DNA from: Gloeophyllum trabeum ATCC 11539
Taxonomy: Eukaryota; Basidiomycota; Agaricomycetes; Gloeophyllales; Gloeophyllaceae
Direction: 5' to 3'
Length of the DNA: 64,000 nucleotides
NCBI RefSeq assembly: GCF_000344685.1
Contig: NW_006920410.1
Coordinates: 1,537,516 to 1,601,515, forward strand
Made by a program: the position numbers and the translations under genes. The notes under the pieces were generated by a model, which saw nothing but the letters and a program-made list of their open reading frames with translations, did not search any database and had not been told where the DNA came from. This document shows positions 12,055 to 22,955 of the stretch, piece by piece. The stretch's first letter is position 1; every line of letters begins with the position of its first letter.

Positions 12055-13308
12055 CTACAATGGATTGGGTGGGATGGCGCAACGCATTTTGATGAGATTC
12101 AACAACGTGGCGGTCGCCCCCATCTGAATGCCGTATTTCTCCCCCAGCATCAACAAATAACCATTGAGAAAATCGATCTCGGTCTTCTTGCCGTATCGAA
12201 TGTCGTTCAGCATCGAAGAAAAATTCATCGCTGTCCCCGTCGCAATATTTAGGCAGTTTTGCTCTAAGCCCTCGGCCTTGAGAGATGGCGGCACAGGATC
12301 TCCTTGGGGCGCTTCGTCTACGGGATACTCGAATCCCCGCGGCTGAGACCGGATATCCGCGGCAAAGACTTCTTCAGCTTCCTGACACACCCTCCGCATG
12401 ATGCGAACGCCTTCTTCAGTCTTGAAGATCTCCCCATTCCGACAATTCAGAAGGGCTGTCAGGGGATTGATGACAGCGTTTGCAACAAGCTTCCTGCGCA
12501 TGGCAAGTTGTAGCTCAGACATGGGCAGCCACTCCGTGTGCAGGTCTTGCATGCTGAGCAATGCAGTCACCGTGTTTCGGAGGGACACGTATTCCGTGGA
12601 GTTCGGGTCGTCTTTCGGGAGGGCAATGTCGTTTAGGTTGACTCGCCTCCGATATGGAGGACTAAGAATGCCCCCGGAGTGCATAGAAGCTTCGAAATCT
12701 CGACCTCGGGGGTCAGGGACAATGCCAAACTGAATAGCACCTGTACCGGCATGAACGGCGCGGTATGGTCTCTTCAACCAGGCGCCGTGAGTATTCGAGG
12801 CAAGAATGAAATGGGGCCGTGTGTCTGGATTCCGGAAAAACTTGTTCGTTATCGATTCATACACACCCATACCGTTTACCATGAGAACGATAGTGCAATG
12901 GGGTGACAAGCGAGGGAGGAGTCCTTCGACCACATGCTGTACAGCGTGCGCCTTCGTCGTTATGAACAACGAGTCGATACTGGTATCGGACGAGGTCGCA
13001 GGGCTGTCACCGCTTGGCTGGCTGTCCACTGGGACGCCTGTATTCCCTGCTCTGAATTGACGAGCCTCCCTGACCGCCTCTCGATATATTCGACCGATAG
13101 GATGGAAGCCTTCATGCCTGAACCCAGTCTCGGTAAGGAACGCGCCATTGTACTCGACACTTAGGTGTCCCCCAAGTCCGCGAGCGTTGTCGGCTAACTC
13201 GTTGTTCTTGTGTATGAGTGTGATGGAGTGCTTCGGGTCTACCGCGCGCCGGAGATGGAAGGCCAGTAACGTTCCAATTGAACCTAGACCAGCAACATGA
13301 AAGCGCAT
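12055..13308 (-). CDS. 2-dehydropantoate 2-reductase (ketopantoate reductase, ApbA/PanE family)
   Basis: A single exon encodes 417 aa. The N-terminus FHVAGLGSIGTLLA is the GxGxxG NADPH-binding Rossmann motif. The C-terminal domain has MRRKLVANAVINPLTALLNC (about residues 270-290), whose Lys is the catalytic residue of the family, and SSMLNDIRYGKKTEIDFLNG, the conserved substrate-binding segment. The enzyme reduces ketopantoate to pantoate on the pathway to CoA; fungi usually keep several ApbA paralogues, some acting on other 2-keto acids. The length is above the bacterial norm (about 300 aa) because of inserts around residues 90-110 and 205-235. It diverges from the aldo-keto reductase gene across about 780 bp. 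Confidence 0.9.
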   Translation of the reverse strand: MRFHVAGLGSIGTLLAFHLRRAVDPKHSITLIHKNNELADNARGLGGHLSVEYNGAFLTETGFRHEGFHPIGRIYREAVREARQFRAGNTGVPVDSQPSGDSPATSSDTSIDSLFITTKAHAVQHVVEGLLPRLSPHCTIVLMVNGMGVYESITNKFFRNPDTRPHFILASNTHGAWLKRPYRAVHAGTGAIQFGIVPDPRGRDFEASMHSGGILSPPYRRRVNLNDIALPKDDPNSTEYVSLRNTVTALLSMQDLHTEWLPMSELQLAMRRKLVANAVINPLTALLNCRNGEIFKTEEGVRIMRRVCQEAEEVFAADIRSQPRGFEYPVDEAPQGDPVPPSLKAEGLEQNCLNIATGTAMNFSSMLNDIRYGKKTEIDFLNGYLLMLGEKYGIQMGATATLLNLIKMRCAIPPNPL

Positions 13309-14086
13309 TCCAAGGAATAAAAGACGGCAGTGGAGTGTAATGATTTATCTGCCTATGCCAATTCAATAACCCTACGCTCGGCAGGACTCAACGATTTGAC
13401 TTACGTTCTTCTTCCACGTACACGACAGCCACCAGCTAACACTCCAGCATCCCACCTGTCTCTTGAAGTACACGACCAAGGCGGAACTGTCGCTGTGAGG
13501 ACCCAAAGAGATGCGGTCGCTGACCAGTGCCAACCAAGGGAAGCGGCACTCAGACCCAAACAGGAAATGTTTTCGGCCAACTGCAGCACGGCGATCGACG
13601 AGAACTTCCGTGCTCGCAAACATTTGCCTTTTTCGTCTTGTTTTGGCCTGCCATGATTTCATTCCTAGGTCTGTTCTATTCTCAACCATCTCAATCATAA
13701 AGTAGCCCTTCCCAGCGCCAAATATCGGAAGATAAGAGCTTCGCAGAGCTACCCACAATGATGACAACTGTCCGTCCAACGTTAACCAAGACGTCATTCT
13801 CATCCGTTCCTCCTGTTCCACAGCTATGTTTCCAAGCTTGAGGAGAAATGTCGGATCTGGGCATTGGCCAGTTCAGCAATGGAACAGTTAAACGCTCAAG
13901 TTTAGGCGAATAGCAGCCCGGTGGTTATCGTCGTCAGTCATGAGGGCGACTGGCCGCCCCGGTCCGCGCTGCCTGGTACTCCGTTTCCGCGAGTATATAT
14001 AGCCTTCTCATCAGGCTCGCAATGCTCTATCCCTCAGACGGAACCCTCAACTTTCACAGACCACCTGAGACAACACCTGCAGAGCA
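13309..14086. promoter_or_regulatory. Divergent promoter region, ketopantoate reductase / aldo-keto reductase
   Basis: No convincing gene is present. The region separates two divergent starts. A TATA-like TATATATAG at 13994-14002 stands 85 bp upstream of the aldo-keto reductase start codon, a spacing compatible with a core promoter for the plus-strand gene. Confidence 0.6.
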
Positions 14087-15588
14087 ATGGCGTCCATCGT
14101 GCTGAAGAGAACCGCCCAAAAGGTGCGAAACTCCGGTCTTATCTTGTTGAGCATGAACAATCGCAGATGCCTTTGGTAGGGTGAGTGATACCCAGAGATG
14201 TCCCTGGGACGTCCGTGCTAATTGAACGACATCGCATAGCTTTGGTCTGTGGAAGGTATGTCCGCCGGATCGATGAAATATATGTATCTGATTTGTTCGG
14301 TGTAGGTCAACAAAGACACTTGCGCCGAGGTACGTCGATGGCACTCTCTCTGGAGAGTAGAGAGGCAAATACAGGCTGCTTTCAGACTGTCTTCAACGCC
14401 ATCAAGTCTGGATACCGTCTCCTCGACGGTGCCGGTGACTACGGCAATGAGAAACAAGCCGGTGAGGGTGTCAAGAAAGCCATTGAGGCCGGGATCGTAA
14501 AGCGGGAGGACCTCTGTGCGCTCTTGTGCATTTATTCCGACGTCTAGCGTGCTAACGCGCCTCTTCAGTCATCACTTCCAAGGCGAGCGCACAGCGATCG
14601 TACAGCTGATACATAAAGCTTACCTGCCCATAGCTTTGGAATACCTTCCATGCGAAGGAGCATGTAGCGGCCCTTGCCAGGAAACAATTGGCTGACTGGG
14701 GTCTGGACTACTTTGACTTATACCTCGTCCACTTCCCCATCGCCCTCAAGTACGTCGACCCGAGCCACAGATACCCTCCCGAGTGGTTCGGCGATGACGG
14801 CAAAGTCTACCTTCGTACGTTTAGCACGCCTTAACAGCGACTTGCAAAGCTGATTATGACGCAAGAAAACACACCCATGATCGAGACATGGCAGGCCATG
14901 GAGCAGGTCGTCGACGACGGTCTCGCGAAGAACATTGGTCTGAGGTTAGCATGACGCTTAAAATACGTCTCAGATTGTTGCTGAACGGCAAACTGCAGTA
15001 ACTGCCAGGGATCGCTGATCCTGGACGTCTTCCGCTACGCTCGCTATGAACCGCAGGTGCTCCAGATCGAGCACCACCCTTACCTGACTCAGGAGCCGTT
15101 GATCAATTTGTGCAAGACTCTCGGCATCGCAGTCACCGCGTACTCATCCTTCGGCCCCCAGAGTTACGTGGAGCTCGGCGCCCACAAGGGCGCAGCGAGT
15201 CTGCTGCAGCACAACTTGATTGCGGAGATCGCGCATCACAAGGGTAAATGTACGTGGGCTGGTATATCCTTGATGATTCGATATTCTGACTCAATCCTGT
15301 CTGTTCCTTGCCACTCCGCAGCCGCGTCCCAGATCCTGCTGCGCTGGGCTACACAAAGAGGACTGGCTGTCGTGCCCAAGTCGAACAATCACAAGCGGTT
15401 GCTCCAAAACTTGGAGTGCACCGACTTTGACCTGTCGCCGGAAGAGATGAAGGCGATCAGCGCTCTCAACATCAACTTGAGGGTACGTGTTTCATATGCT
15501 GTGAAAAGAGGCGAGATCCTAATACCAGTACTTGCTGTAGTTGAACGACCCTGCGGACATTGATTCCCGCATGGCTATCTTCGCCTAA
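14087..15588 (+). CDS. NAD(P)H-dependent D-xylose reductase-type aldo-keto reductase
   Basis: Eleven exons (14087-14122, 14167-14180, 14240-14255, 14306-14329, 14386-14515, 14569-14582, 14634-14814, 14866-14944, 14999-15249, 15322-15482, 15541-15588) give 317 aa, the usual AKR length. The catalytic tetrad is intact: Asp44 and Tyr49 ([10 protein letters not shown]), Lys78 (ITSKLW) and His111 (YLVHFPI). The cofactor segment [12 protein letters not shown] matches the xylose reductase NADPH loop. The enzyme reduces pentoses or other aldehydes in the cytosol, so a role in D-xylose use is likely but not proven. Three exons are only 14-16 nt long. The intron 14583-14633 starts with GC instead of GT. 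The first intron (44 nt) is chosen because it restores MPLVGFGLW in frame; the extreme N-terminus is the least certain part. Confidence 0.9.
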
Positions 15589-15747
15589 ACGATGCGGATA
15601 GGCGTAGTCGTGGAAATAATATTGTACATTAACAGACATGCCGGAGTGACTCGTCGCTTAGCGCAGCAGGCGTAGTGGAGCGATCATGAGCCCAAAAGTA
15701 TCAAGGCCCAGACTGCGGGCGCAGCTGCTGTGCAGTGTGAGAAGCGT

Positions 15748-15754
15748 TATAAGC
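15748..15754 (+). promoter_or_regulatory. TATA-like box upstream of the PB1/UBA-like gene
   Basis: TTATAAG lies 46 bp upstream of the chosen ATG at 15800. Confidence 0.35.
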
Positions 15755-15799
15755 TCGCGTACATAAATGCGTCATATCGTGTTCTCTCCTCTCAACACA

Positions 15800-18691
15800 A
15801 TGTCCTTTACACACTTCAAGCTCACCAGGCCAGACGGCCTTACTCGTCGTCTCAAGTTCCCTGAGCGACCGTCCTGGAGCGTCCTCGCTGCTCGCGTCGG
15901 TAATCTCTTCTCTATCCCTGTCGATAGTGTCGCTGTATCCTACGTCGATAACGATGGAGACGAAGTCACTCTCAGTTCCCAGGAGGAATTGCAAGATTAC
16001 TACGAGACCAGCCATGAGCCCGACCAGGTTATCAAGTTCGCTGTACACGACTTGAGTGCGTTCTCCCCCCAGAATGCCGATAAGCCTCTCCCCGACACTC
16101 CGCGTACGTCCAACCCGTCCGGCGCTAATGCCGCGCCTAACCGCAATCCCTTCGTGCCCCCCGCTTTCGTCGTGGAGGTGGAGGACGACTGGGAGAGGCT
16201 TCCCAGTCTCGGTGGCTTGGGCATGGGCGGCATCAGTCTTGGTGGTCCCCCCGCCTTCATGCCCGGTGCTAGAGAGTCCCCCAGCCCACACGCCTTTCTC
16301 GTTGAAGTCGACGACAGCGCCGACTTGAGTAAGCGGAGTGAAAGAAGTGAGACTGAGAGGAGGGAGAGCGAGAGCGTTTCCACCGAGCGTGCCAATCCCG
16401 CTTCGAGAGATAAAGGAAAGGAGAAGGCAAGAGAGGACATGGAAGTCGACGACAACGAGGACGACGATAGAGCCTCTACCACCTCCGTCATTGCGGATGA
16501 GACACCCAAGAAGCATCCGGTTCATGTCTACGATGTTAGCGATGCTGAAGGAGACGGGAATGAAATGGGCTCCATCGCAGGTAATATTCATACGTCCCAC
16601 TGTTATGGCACCGAACTCATCCTTGCGTCCGTAGACGAAAGTAACGCCTCCTCCACAGCTAAGGCTGCGAGTCCACCCGCCGCCCCCGATCCGCCTTTAG
16701 AGTCGACCGGAGAACCAGTTGATCAGACTGTGTCTCTGACGAACGATGTGGCGTCTTTCTTGAACAACCTATCTTCGATCTTATCCACCCACCCTGAGCT
16801 GACGGAAGGTATCCAGAATATCGTCCGCCACGCCAGCGACGGATCATACTGGAGCGCTCATCGTGACGCCCTGACTAGAGCCGCAAATGAGCTCCGTCGT
16901 TCTTCGATGGAGGTACAGGCTGAAGCCGGAAGAGCTGGTGAATACCTTCGCCGCGCAGCCGAGGAAGAAGCAGGTAGGCGTGTAACTGAAGCAGTCAACA
17001 ACATCGCTCTGGCTATACGACAAATGACGGTTGGCGACCGTGGTGACCGGCCGGCCGACGCAGGACCTGTAACCTCAACTCCTCTCGAGGAACAGTTTGG
17101 TAGGGTTCCATTCGAGCGACCTTCAAGCAGGGGCGAGCCTGATTCCCACCGTGGACGCGGTGGACGTTGGAGTCCGCGCGGGCACCCCCATTTCCATCAC
17201 TTCCATGGACATCCTCACCATCCTTTTGGCCGTCATAGTCCGCCTTCCCCTCCTCATGTGCGCCACGGTCCTCCTCCTCCTCCCCACATGCACCACGGGT
17301 TTCCTCCCTTTCCCCCTCACATGCATCACGGACCTTTCCCGCCGCCACCCATGCCCGGCAGTCCTCACTCATCGGGTCGTAGGGATAGAGGCCCAGTTCC
17401 ACCCTCACCTCCCCCGCCACCGGCTCACCACTTCCCTCACCATTCCCCTCCCCCGCCCTTGAGTGGTCCTTCACCACTTCCCCATTCCCCAGAAGGTCCG
17501 CCTCCGCCTCCCCCGCCCATGCGTCCTCCCCCTGAGGCTTCGGGCACTGCTTCTCCGCCGCCGCCACCTCCCGGTGGTGCCCAAGGCCCTCATGTACGTC
17601 CGCCGGGGCCGCCTCCACCCATGGGGAGCGGCTTCCCACCGTTCCCGCCAGGGTTTGTGCCGATGTCGGCCGTATTTCGTCAGCCTGGCATGCGTCGAGG
17701 ACCTTTTTTTGATAGAGGCATGTTCGGGCCTCAACGAAGGATGCGAGGAAGGGGAGGGATGCATATGCATCGCCCGTTCCCGCCGCCGTTCGTCCATGGT
17801 ACGCCAGGGGGCATGTTCAGCCCACCGTTCGGGCCGCCTCCTGGCCACGAGGATGACGATATGATGGACGACGATGCGGAGTTCCAGGATATCGACATGT
17901 ATGGTCTCCATTCGCATGAGGATACGAGAGCCGAGTTGGAGGCTGCCAAGGAATTTTACAAGGCTATGAAAGACAGATATAGGCGCGAGAGAGACGCCAG
18001 AAGGAGGATGCGGGGTGGCCATGGGCGGAACATGTCTATGGATAGGTCAGTCTGGCACGCGCGTCTCAGGGAAGCCCTCGTTGACGAGAGACTCATTAAC
18101 CACAGTGCTGTGCCGCCCACTTCCGCGGACGTTAGTCGTGATACGACTCGAGAGGACAATGGACCCCCTCAAACAGACAGTCAACCTACCGCCGGTCCTT
18201 CACAAGCAGCAAATACTGCTGCGGCTCAATCCCGATATGCCACGGTGTCTGGTAATAACTCTCAACGAGTCAGCAGCGCCAGGGGAGGCTTCCCTGCCCT
18301 CGAGCTGTTCAGCGTCCCCCGCCGAGCTAACACCTACCATGGCCGCGCCCAAGGCCGGGGTCAGGCTGGGCCGAGCGCCCCGGCTGGCATTCCCGAAGGT
18401 GTCAGGATTATGCAGGAGCGGATCGAGAGACGTGTAACTGAGGTAAGGCCGCCTCAACTCTTGCGACTGGTAGACGGTCACTGACGTGGTAGGATTTAGA
18501 TGGGTTTCTCGGATCCTTCTGTGGCGAGAAGAGTTACCGAGCAGTTGGGAAAGAGGCGACCGACAGGCGACGGGTGGGATGAAGATGATATTGTTACGAG
18601 CGTCATTGAAGAACTAGTTTCTATCCCGATCTCGTCTGGCCCCGGCGAGAAAAGAGACGGTAGTAGGGAGCTTCCAAACCCTTGGAAGTAA
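15800..18691 (+). CDS. PB1 domain protein with LIR motif and UBA-like C-terminus (p62/NBR1-like autophagy receptor candidate)
   Basis: Three exons (15800-16580, 16635-18442, 18500-18691) give 926 aa. Residues 1-85 form a PB1 domain with the acidic OPCA signature YVDNDGDEVTLSSQEEL. At residues 129-134 DDWERL is preceded by EVE, a canonical Atg8-binding LIR (acidic, W-x-x-L). About residues 300-395 are helical. About 430-665 are extremely Pro/His/Gly/Arg-rich and probably disordered. The last exon encodes MGFSDPSVARRVTEQL and a DIVTSVIEEL helix, resembling a UBA domain opening with MGFSD. PB1 + LIR + UBA is the p62/SQSTM1 plan, but there is no ZZ zinc finger or FW domain; cysteines are almost absent. 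The PB1 call is strong, LIR and UBA are motif-level. The 54-nt first intron is a multiple of three without stops. An upstream in-frame ATG at 15767 is possible. Confidence 0.85.
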
Positions 18692-19470
18692 TTCTTCGGC
18701 ACTATGGGGTTTCAGTTGTTGCGATGATGAGGACGTTACCTTTCTTGTACTTTTATTCCGGGTGCGTAAGTAGGTCCCTATGCGATCCATTGTTATTCTA
18801 GTGTAGTCTTTCTGGTCTGAGGTATACATACAGCAAGGTAAGTAAGTCTTAGTAGTAGAAAATATAATAACGGCCCTTGGACTAGTCCAAGGGCCGACAT
18901 CAAATTACACACCCTGCGTGAGCCTTTATACTGCTACAACCTGCCAATATGAGCGTTGTGGGTCCCAGTCCATGCTGCGAAGAGACGGCGACTGTAGGAC
19001 CGGTGGAATAAACAATTGCCGGTGGTTTGTGGGTCCCAACGTTGGCCGAACCTTCCTTTTCCTACGCTCGGTGCCTCTCAATGAGTCGGACACCGCCTGC
19101 GTCGTTCGTCGCGGCACCGCCTTGGGAAAGCGACAGCGAGCACAGAGTCTGCGGGTGCGGCTCCGGGGCATGCTAGCCAGTGGCGTACTTCAGGACACGA
19201 GGCTGGATGAGAAGGGGCCTTGTTCCCAATCGGTTATATACCCTCGCGTTCCTTTGTGCCCCCCTTCCGAGGACTTTCCCCCCAGTCCTGGATCTTCGCA
19301 TTGACTTGCCTTAGGGAGAACCACGGTAAGTGTACTGCTTTCGTCGATGAGGGGACACACAAGGAGAGCTTATCAGTGACTGCTTCCCTTATATTCCGGC
19401 TGTACGCCACTTGTACGGATTGCTATTTAGCAGCTACCACTTCGCCACTATCTATCAGTGTCACCTCTCA
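18692..19470. other. Intergenic with a perfect palindrome
   Basis: It holds the 3' region of the PB1 gene and the promoter of the F-box gene. The only structure I see is the palindrome at 18871-18896. Confidence 0.6.
18871..18896. repeat. Perfect 26-bp palindrome
   Basis: The half-site CGGCCCTTGGACT is followed directly by its exact reverse complement. It lies 180 bp past the stop codon of the PB1 gene. It could act as a hairpin in the 3' UTR or as a dimeric regulator site (ends CGG...CCG). Confidence 0.9.
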
Positions 19471-21405
19471 ATGTTATCCGAACGTCCGCCCGTGCAGTTT
19501 TCCATCAACCCATCTGTGGGGGTTCCGGTTTTCATTCCTCAACCTCAGGCGAAGGTCAGTGTGCACGTCCTTGCTACCTTGGTCCTGTCTTCATGTTTGC
19601 GTTCGCAGGGACCGTACAAGCTTTTGAGCGTCAAGAACACAACCCCACCAACCCCCTTACGACGACCTAGCGCGAATGCTGAATACGGATACCGTTGGAA
19701 CGACGAGTCTATCCTACGCTGTAGGCTGATGATGGAAGAGGAACCCACCCGACGGTACACTGACGACCAAGTGCAAGCTGTTAGGGAGAGAGCCAGGGAA
19801 TATGGGCGGCGTCTACAGCTGATCGATACAATCCCGCAAGCCGACTACTGGCGCCGGCAAGACGCATACCAGAGTTTCTCGTTCGCTCGCTATCTGCTCC
19901 TTTGGCGGATATTCCCCATCAACGATCTTCCGCCCGAGATCCTGTCCCACATCTTCCGCTTTGTTGCGCTGTCCTCTAGGACGCCCAAGGAGGCTGTCAA
20001 CTCCCGTCTGCACCTCACATGGGTGTGCAGACACTGGAGAGGATTAGCCATTGGCGATCCTGTGTTATGGAGCACCGTGTGGTTTCGACTAAGGAGACAT
20101 AGTGTTGGAACGTTTTCATCGCCTTGCATGGAGCGCTCGCTTGCGTGGCTGGAAAGAGCCTCGCAAGCAGTGCTGGACGTGATGATAACCGCACTTCCTC
20201 AACATTTGCAACTTACACCGTTGTCGTCGCTGGATGCGGGTAAAGCTGATACACATATCGTGCATCAATTACTACATCTGATTGCACCGAAGCTGCCCCA
20301 GCTGCGGACGTTGATAGTCGGACTGGAGAGTCCCATGTGCGATCTGGCATTCCAGATTCTGTATAATGCACTTTCTGCGGGTTTAGTACCTGCGCGTCTC
20401 GAACACCTCGAAATCCGTCGGCTGGAAGCTGAACGTCGAGAAGCACTGCCAACGATATCCAATCAAGCACCTTTACCTTTCTTGGGCAGCGAGGCGTCGG
20501 CCCTCCGATACCTTGCCTTGGACGGTGTAACGGTGGAATGGTCTCAGTCGTCCTTCGGAAACCTGACTTCGCTGGAAATATCGAGCACCCACTTCAAGAA
20601 CCTGCCGAACTTTGACATGGACCTCCCTCGCATACTGAGGTGCTGTCCGAATCTCGAGGAACTGGGACTTGGTGCCGGATTCGAGAAACTGAGTGCTGAG
20701 GGAATGGATGTCGAGCCGGTTCCCTTGGACCAGCTGCATTCTTTGACCTTCTACGAAACAGCACCTTCGAATGTCTCCTGCCTCCTCTGCATGTTCACCG
20801 CACCCTGCCTGCGGTCACTGACGCTTTCACACATGGGATCAGAGGACTGCATAATACTCTTCTCTGGATTAATGGGCAGGTTTCCGGAGTTGCGGTACCT
20901 TGCGCTCGAGGAGCTTGAGACGTCCGAAAATGACCATGCAGTGAACGTTATGATCAGGTGGTTCTTATCCACGCCAGACCTGCGATATTTTAAAGCGAAG
21001 AACACCTGCGAGAGCTGTGTGTTCGACGCTCTATTGTATGTAGAATCGTCGACGGAGCAGCCAGCTCTCCGCGCAACGCCAGACCCTCCCAAAGAGATCT
21101 TGACTTCGAATTATCCGCTGAAGTCAGGAAAGGCGATTGTCTGTCCGAAACTCGCGCTTCTCGAAGTGCATGTCGCGGACGTGGACTCGGTTATCGAATT
21201 TGCTCAACAGAGGCAAGCGCTCGGTGCCCCGCTCAAGAAGATCTACGCTGGTGAAGGCCTTCTCGCGGATTTGGAAAAGGACGATGTGGCGGATTTACAA
21301 GAAGCGTCCGAGCTCTGGATATTGCCTGCTGGTCAGAATTCCCCCGAATCTCAGGAGCTACGACGACCAGCTTCGCTCCGTAGTGAATCGAACTTATGGG
21401 CCTAG
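19471..21405 (+). CDS. F-box protein with leucine-rich C-terminal region
   Basis: Two exons (19471-19554, 19609-21405) give 626 aa. An F-box lies at about residues 131-180 (INDLPPEILSHIFRFV, then LTWVCRHWRGLAIGDPVLW), the pattern of the very large Agaricomycete F-box family. The F-box recruits Skp1 and so links a bound substrate to an SCF ubiquitin ligase. The C-terminal 400 residues contain irregular leucine-rich segments (LRYLALDGV, LEELGLGAG, LRYLALEEL) that probably form the substrate-binding solenoid. The start at 19471 is preferred over 19411 because the sequence between looks non-coding. The 54-nt intron keeps the frame open if retained. The target is unknown. Confidence 0.85.
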   Translation: MLSERPPVQFSINPSVGVPVFIPQPQAKVSVHVLATLVLSSCLRSQGPYKLLSVKNTTPPTPLRRPSANAEYGYRWNDESILRCRLMMEEEPTRRYTDDQVQAVRERAREYGRRLQLIDTIPQADYWRRQDAYQSFSFARYLLLWRIFPINDLPPEILSHIFRFVALSSRTPKEAVNSRLHLTWVCRHWRGLAIGDPVLWSTVWFRLRRHSVGTFSSPCMERSLAWLERASQAVLDVMITALPQHLQLTPLSSLDAGKADTHIVHQLLHLIAPKLPQLRTLIVGLESPMCDLAFQILYNALSAGLVPARLEHLEIRRLEAERREALPTISNQAPLPFLGSEASALRYLALDGVTVEWSQSSFGNLTSLEISSTHFKNLPNFDMDLPRILRCCPNLEELGLGAGFEKLSAEGMDVEPVPLDQLHSLTFYETAPSNVSCLLCMFTAPCLRSLTLSHMGSEDCIILFSGLMGRFPELRYLALEELETSENDHAVNVMIRWFLSTPDLRYFKAKNTCESCVFDALLYVESSTEQPALRATPDPPKEILTSNYPLKSGKAIVCPKLALLEVHVADVDSVIEFAQQRQALGAPLKKIYAGEGLLADLEKDDVADLQEASELWILPAGQNSPESQELRRPASLRSESNLWA

Positions 21406-21754
21406 GTCACCTGCAACGTCGAGTCTCCGTATGTACGACCTACCGTTACTAGTGCTGTACATCCTTATGCTCCCGAATATCAGCTCGCATGTCATGGAAG
21501 TGTCCAATCGCGTGATCGTACTGGAGGGTGATACATTCAGAGGGGTTGGCCAGCTTCCCTTCACCGTGTCACACCGTGGTGCTGGCACCTCATAAAAGGC
21601 GAAGAATCGCTCGTCTCTGTCCTCTTGTTGTCCTCTTATTGTCCTCCTTTTCGCGAACTCCGTCTCTTCATCACACACACTATTGTCCTTGCCAGCGGAC
21701 TGTCTGGCCCAACACTCTTTCCTTACCCGTTCAAAGTGAAGGTCTCCTGGCACA
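21406..21754. other. Intergenic
   Basis: Promoter region of the homeodomain gene; no gene seen. Confidence 0.6.
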
Positions 21755-22699
21755 ATGAGCGCAGATACCACCAGAAGCTCTCTCCGAATCCTGCAGAAGC
21801 GAGACGCACGCTCTGCTCTAGTCAGAAACTTCGTGAACTTCAATGCTCCTCCTCTCCCGTCAGCCAAGCGCGAACCAAGGCGTACGCGTCATCGCATGAC
21901 CGAGGAGCAGCTCGAACGGCTAGTGTCGACTTTTGAACAAAACACTCATCCAAGTAGGACGGAGAAACAAGAGCTGGCGGATCAGCTATCCTTGTAGGCA
22001 CATTGAACCGGACCGTGTCCTGGCTCCTAACACTCGCACTCGGAACAGGGACTTCAAGACTGTGAATGTATGGTTTCAGAACAGACGTCAGACTGGAAAG
22101 AAGATCATGGACCTCGCCGGAACCTCTCCCGAGACCATCGCATCTGCCCAACTCCTGCGTCTGTATCAAACTCCTACCGTTGAGGCGGACTGTACGAGAA
22201 AGCGAAAGGCCACGGACGAGAACGTCCATGCACCGATTGGCGCCACCCTACTCAAGAATCTTGCAGCTCTACCCGTGTAATCTCAGAATCCGGAAACCTC
22301 TCCAGCGATACCAGGAACATGTCAAGCGGACTTGGGCTGGCCAATATCCCGCCTCAGGGATGCAGGATCGGATACCGGTCTATCGAGCCTCGCAGCCCCA
22401 TCTCCAACCATAGCATTGGAGACACCAGCTCGGGCACAGAAGACTCCACCATCAGCGCGCAGGAATGTACTTACAATCGGTCCGCGAAACGCAAGCGATT
22501 AGCTGGACCCCCTGATTCAGGCTCCATGGATAACCACATCCCAGGCTCGAATTCGCAGTACCTCCACAACGGTTCACTGCTGTTCAAGAACACGCCTCTT
22601 ACACCTGCGTCTCCGCCATCTGCTTGTCCAGCCGTACTCACGCCGGATCTGCTTTATGCTGCCTCCATGCTCTTGAGATTGAAACACGCCTTGCACTAG
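21755..22699 (+). CDS. Homeodomain transcription factor
   Basis: Exon 1 is 21755-21993 and exon 2 starts at 22049. Together they encode a homeodomain at about residues 41-99: RTRHRMTEEQLERLVSTFEQN (helix 1), SRTEKQELADQL (helix 2) and FKTVNVWFQNRRQTGKK (helix 3, with the invariant W-F-x-N-R). The protein should bind DNA in the nucleus. A third, Ser/Pro-rich exon ends at 22699, but its junction is unclear: 22275-22357 (83 nt, phase 0) is the more plausible intron and 22277-22314 (38 nt) an alternative. If neither is used, the protein ends at 22280. The homeodomain has the typical 60-residue spacing with no three-residue loop insertion. There is no partner homeodomain gene or MIP gene nearby, so a mating-type (matA) assignment is not supported. 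Confidence 0.85.
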
Positions 22700-22955
22700 T
22701 CTCGGGATCAGGATATCTTCGACGGATCAAGGCCTTACTTGTGCTCATCTCACAGTGTACATTTCACATCATTAGTGTTTATCCTCGGTTTGTATTCGTG
22801 CGTTTCGTGATTAATATATACCTAGGGCATATGGAGATCTTTGGAACATGTGTGGGACATACAACAGGTAATGCAGCCATAACATGATGTATGTGATGCA
22901 GCAAAGATAAGGATAAGATGCAAAACCATTTCGAAAGCAGGACTGTACGCGACGT

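Noticed and set aside
15701..17639. Long minus-strand open frames (up to 299 codons) opposite the PB1/UBA-like gene
   Set aside because: They are shadows of the compositionally biased Pro/His/Ser-rich plus-strand gene; they have no motifs, and splice signals and the domains are on the plus strand.
21755..22699. Homeodomain gene as part of a matA mating-type locus
   Set aside because: There is no second divergent homeodomain gene and no mitochondrial intermediate peptidase neighbour; the peptidase at 46516 is MPP-alpha, not MIP, and is 24 kb away.
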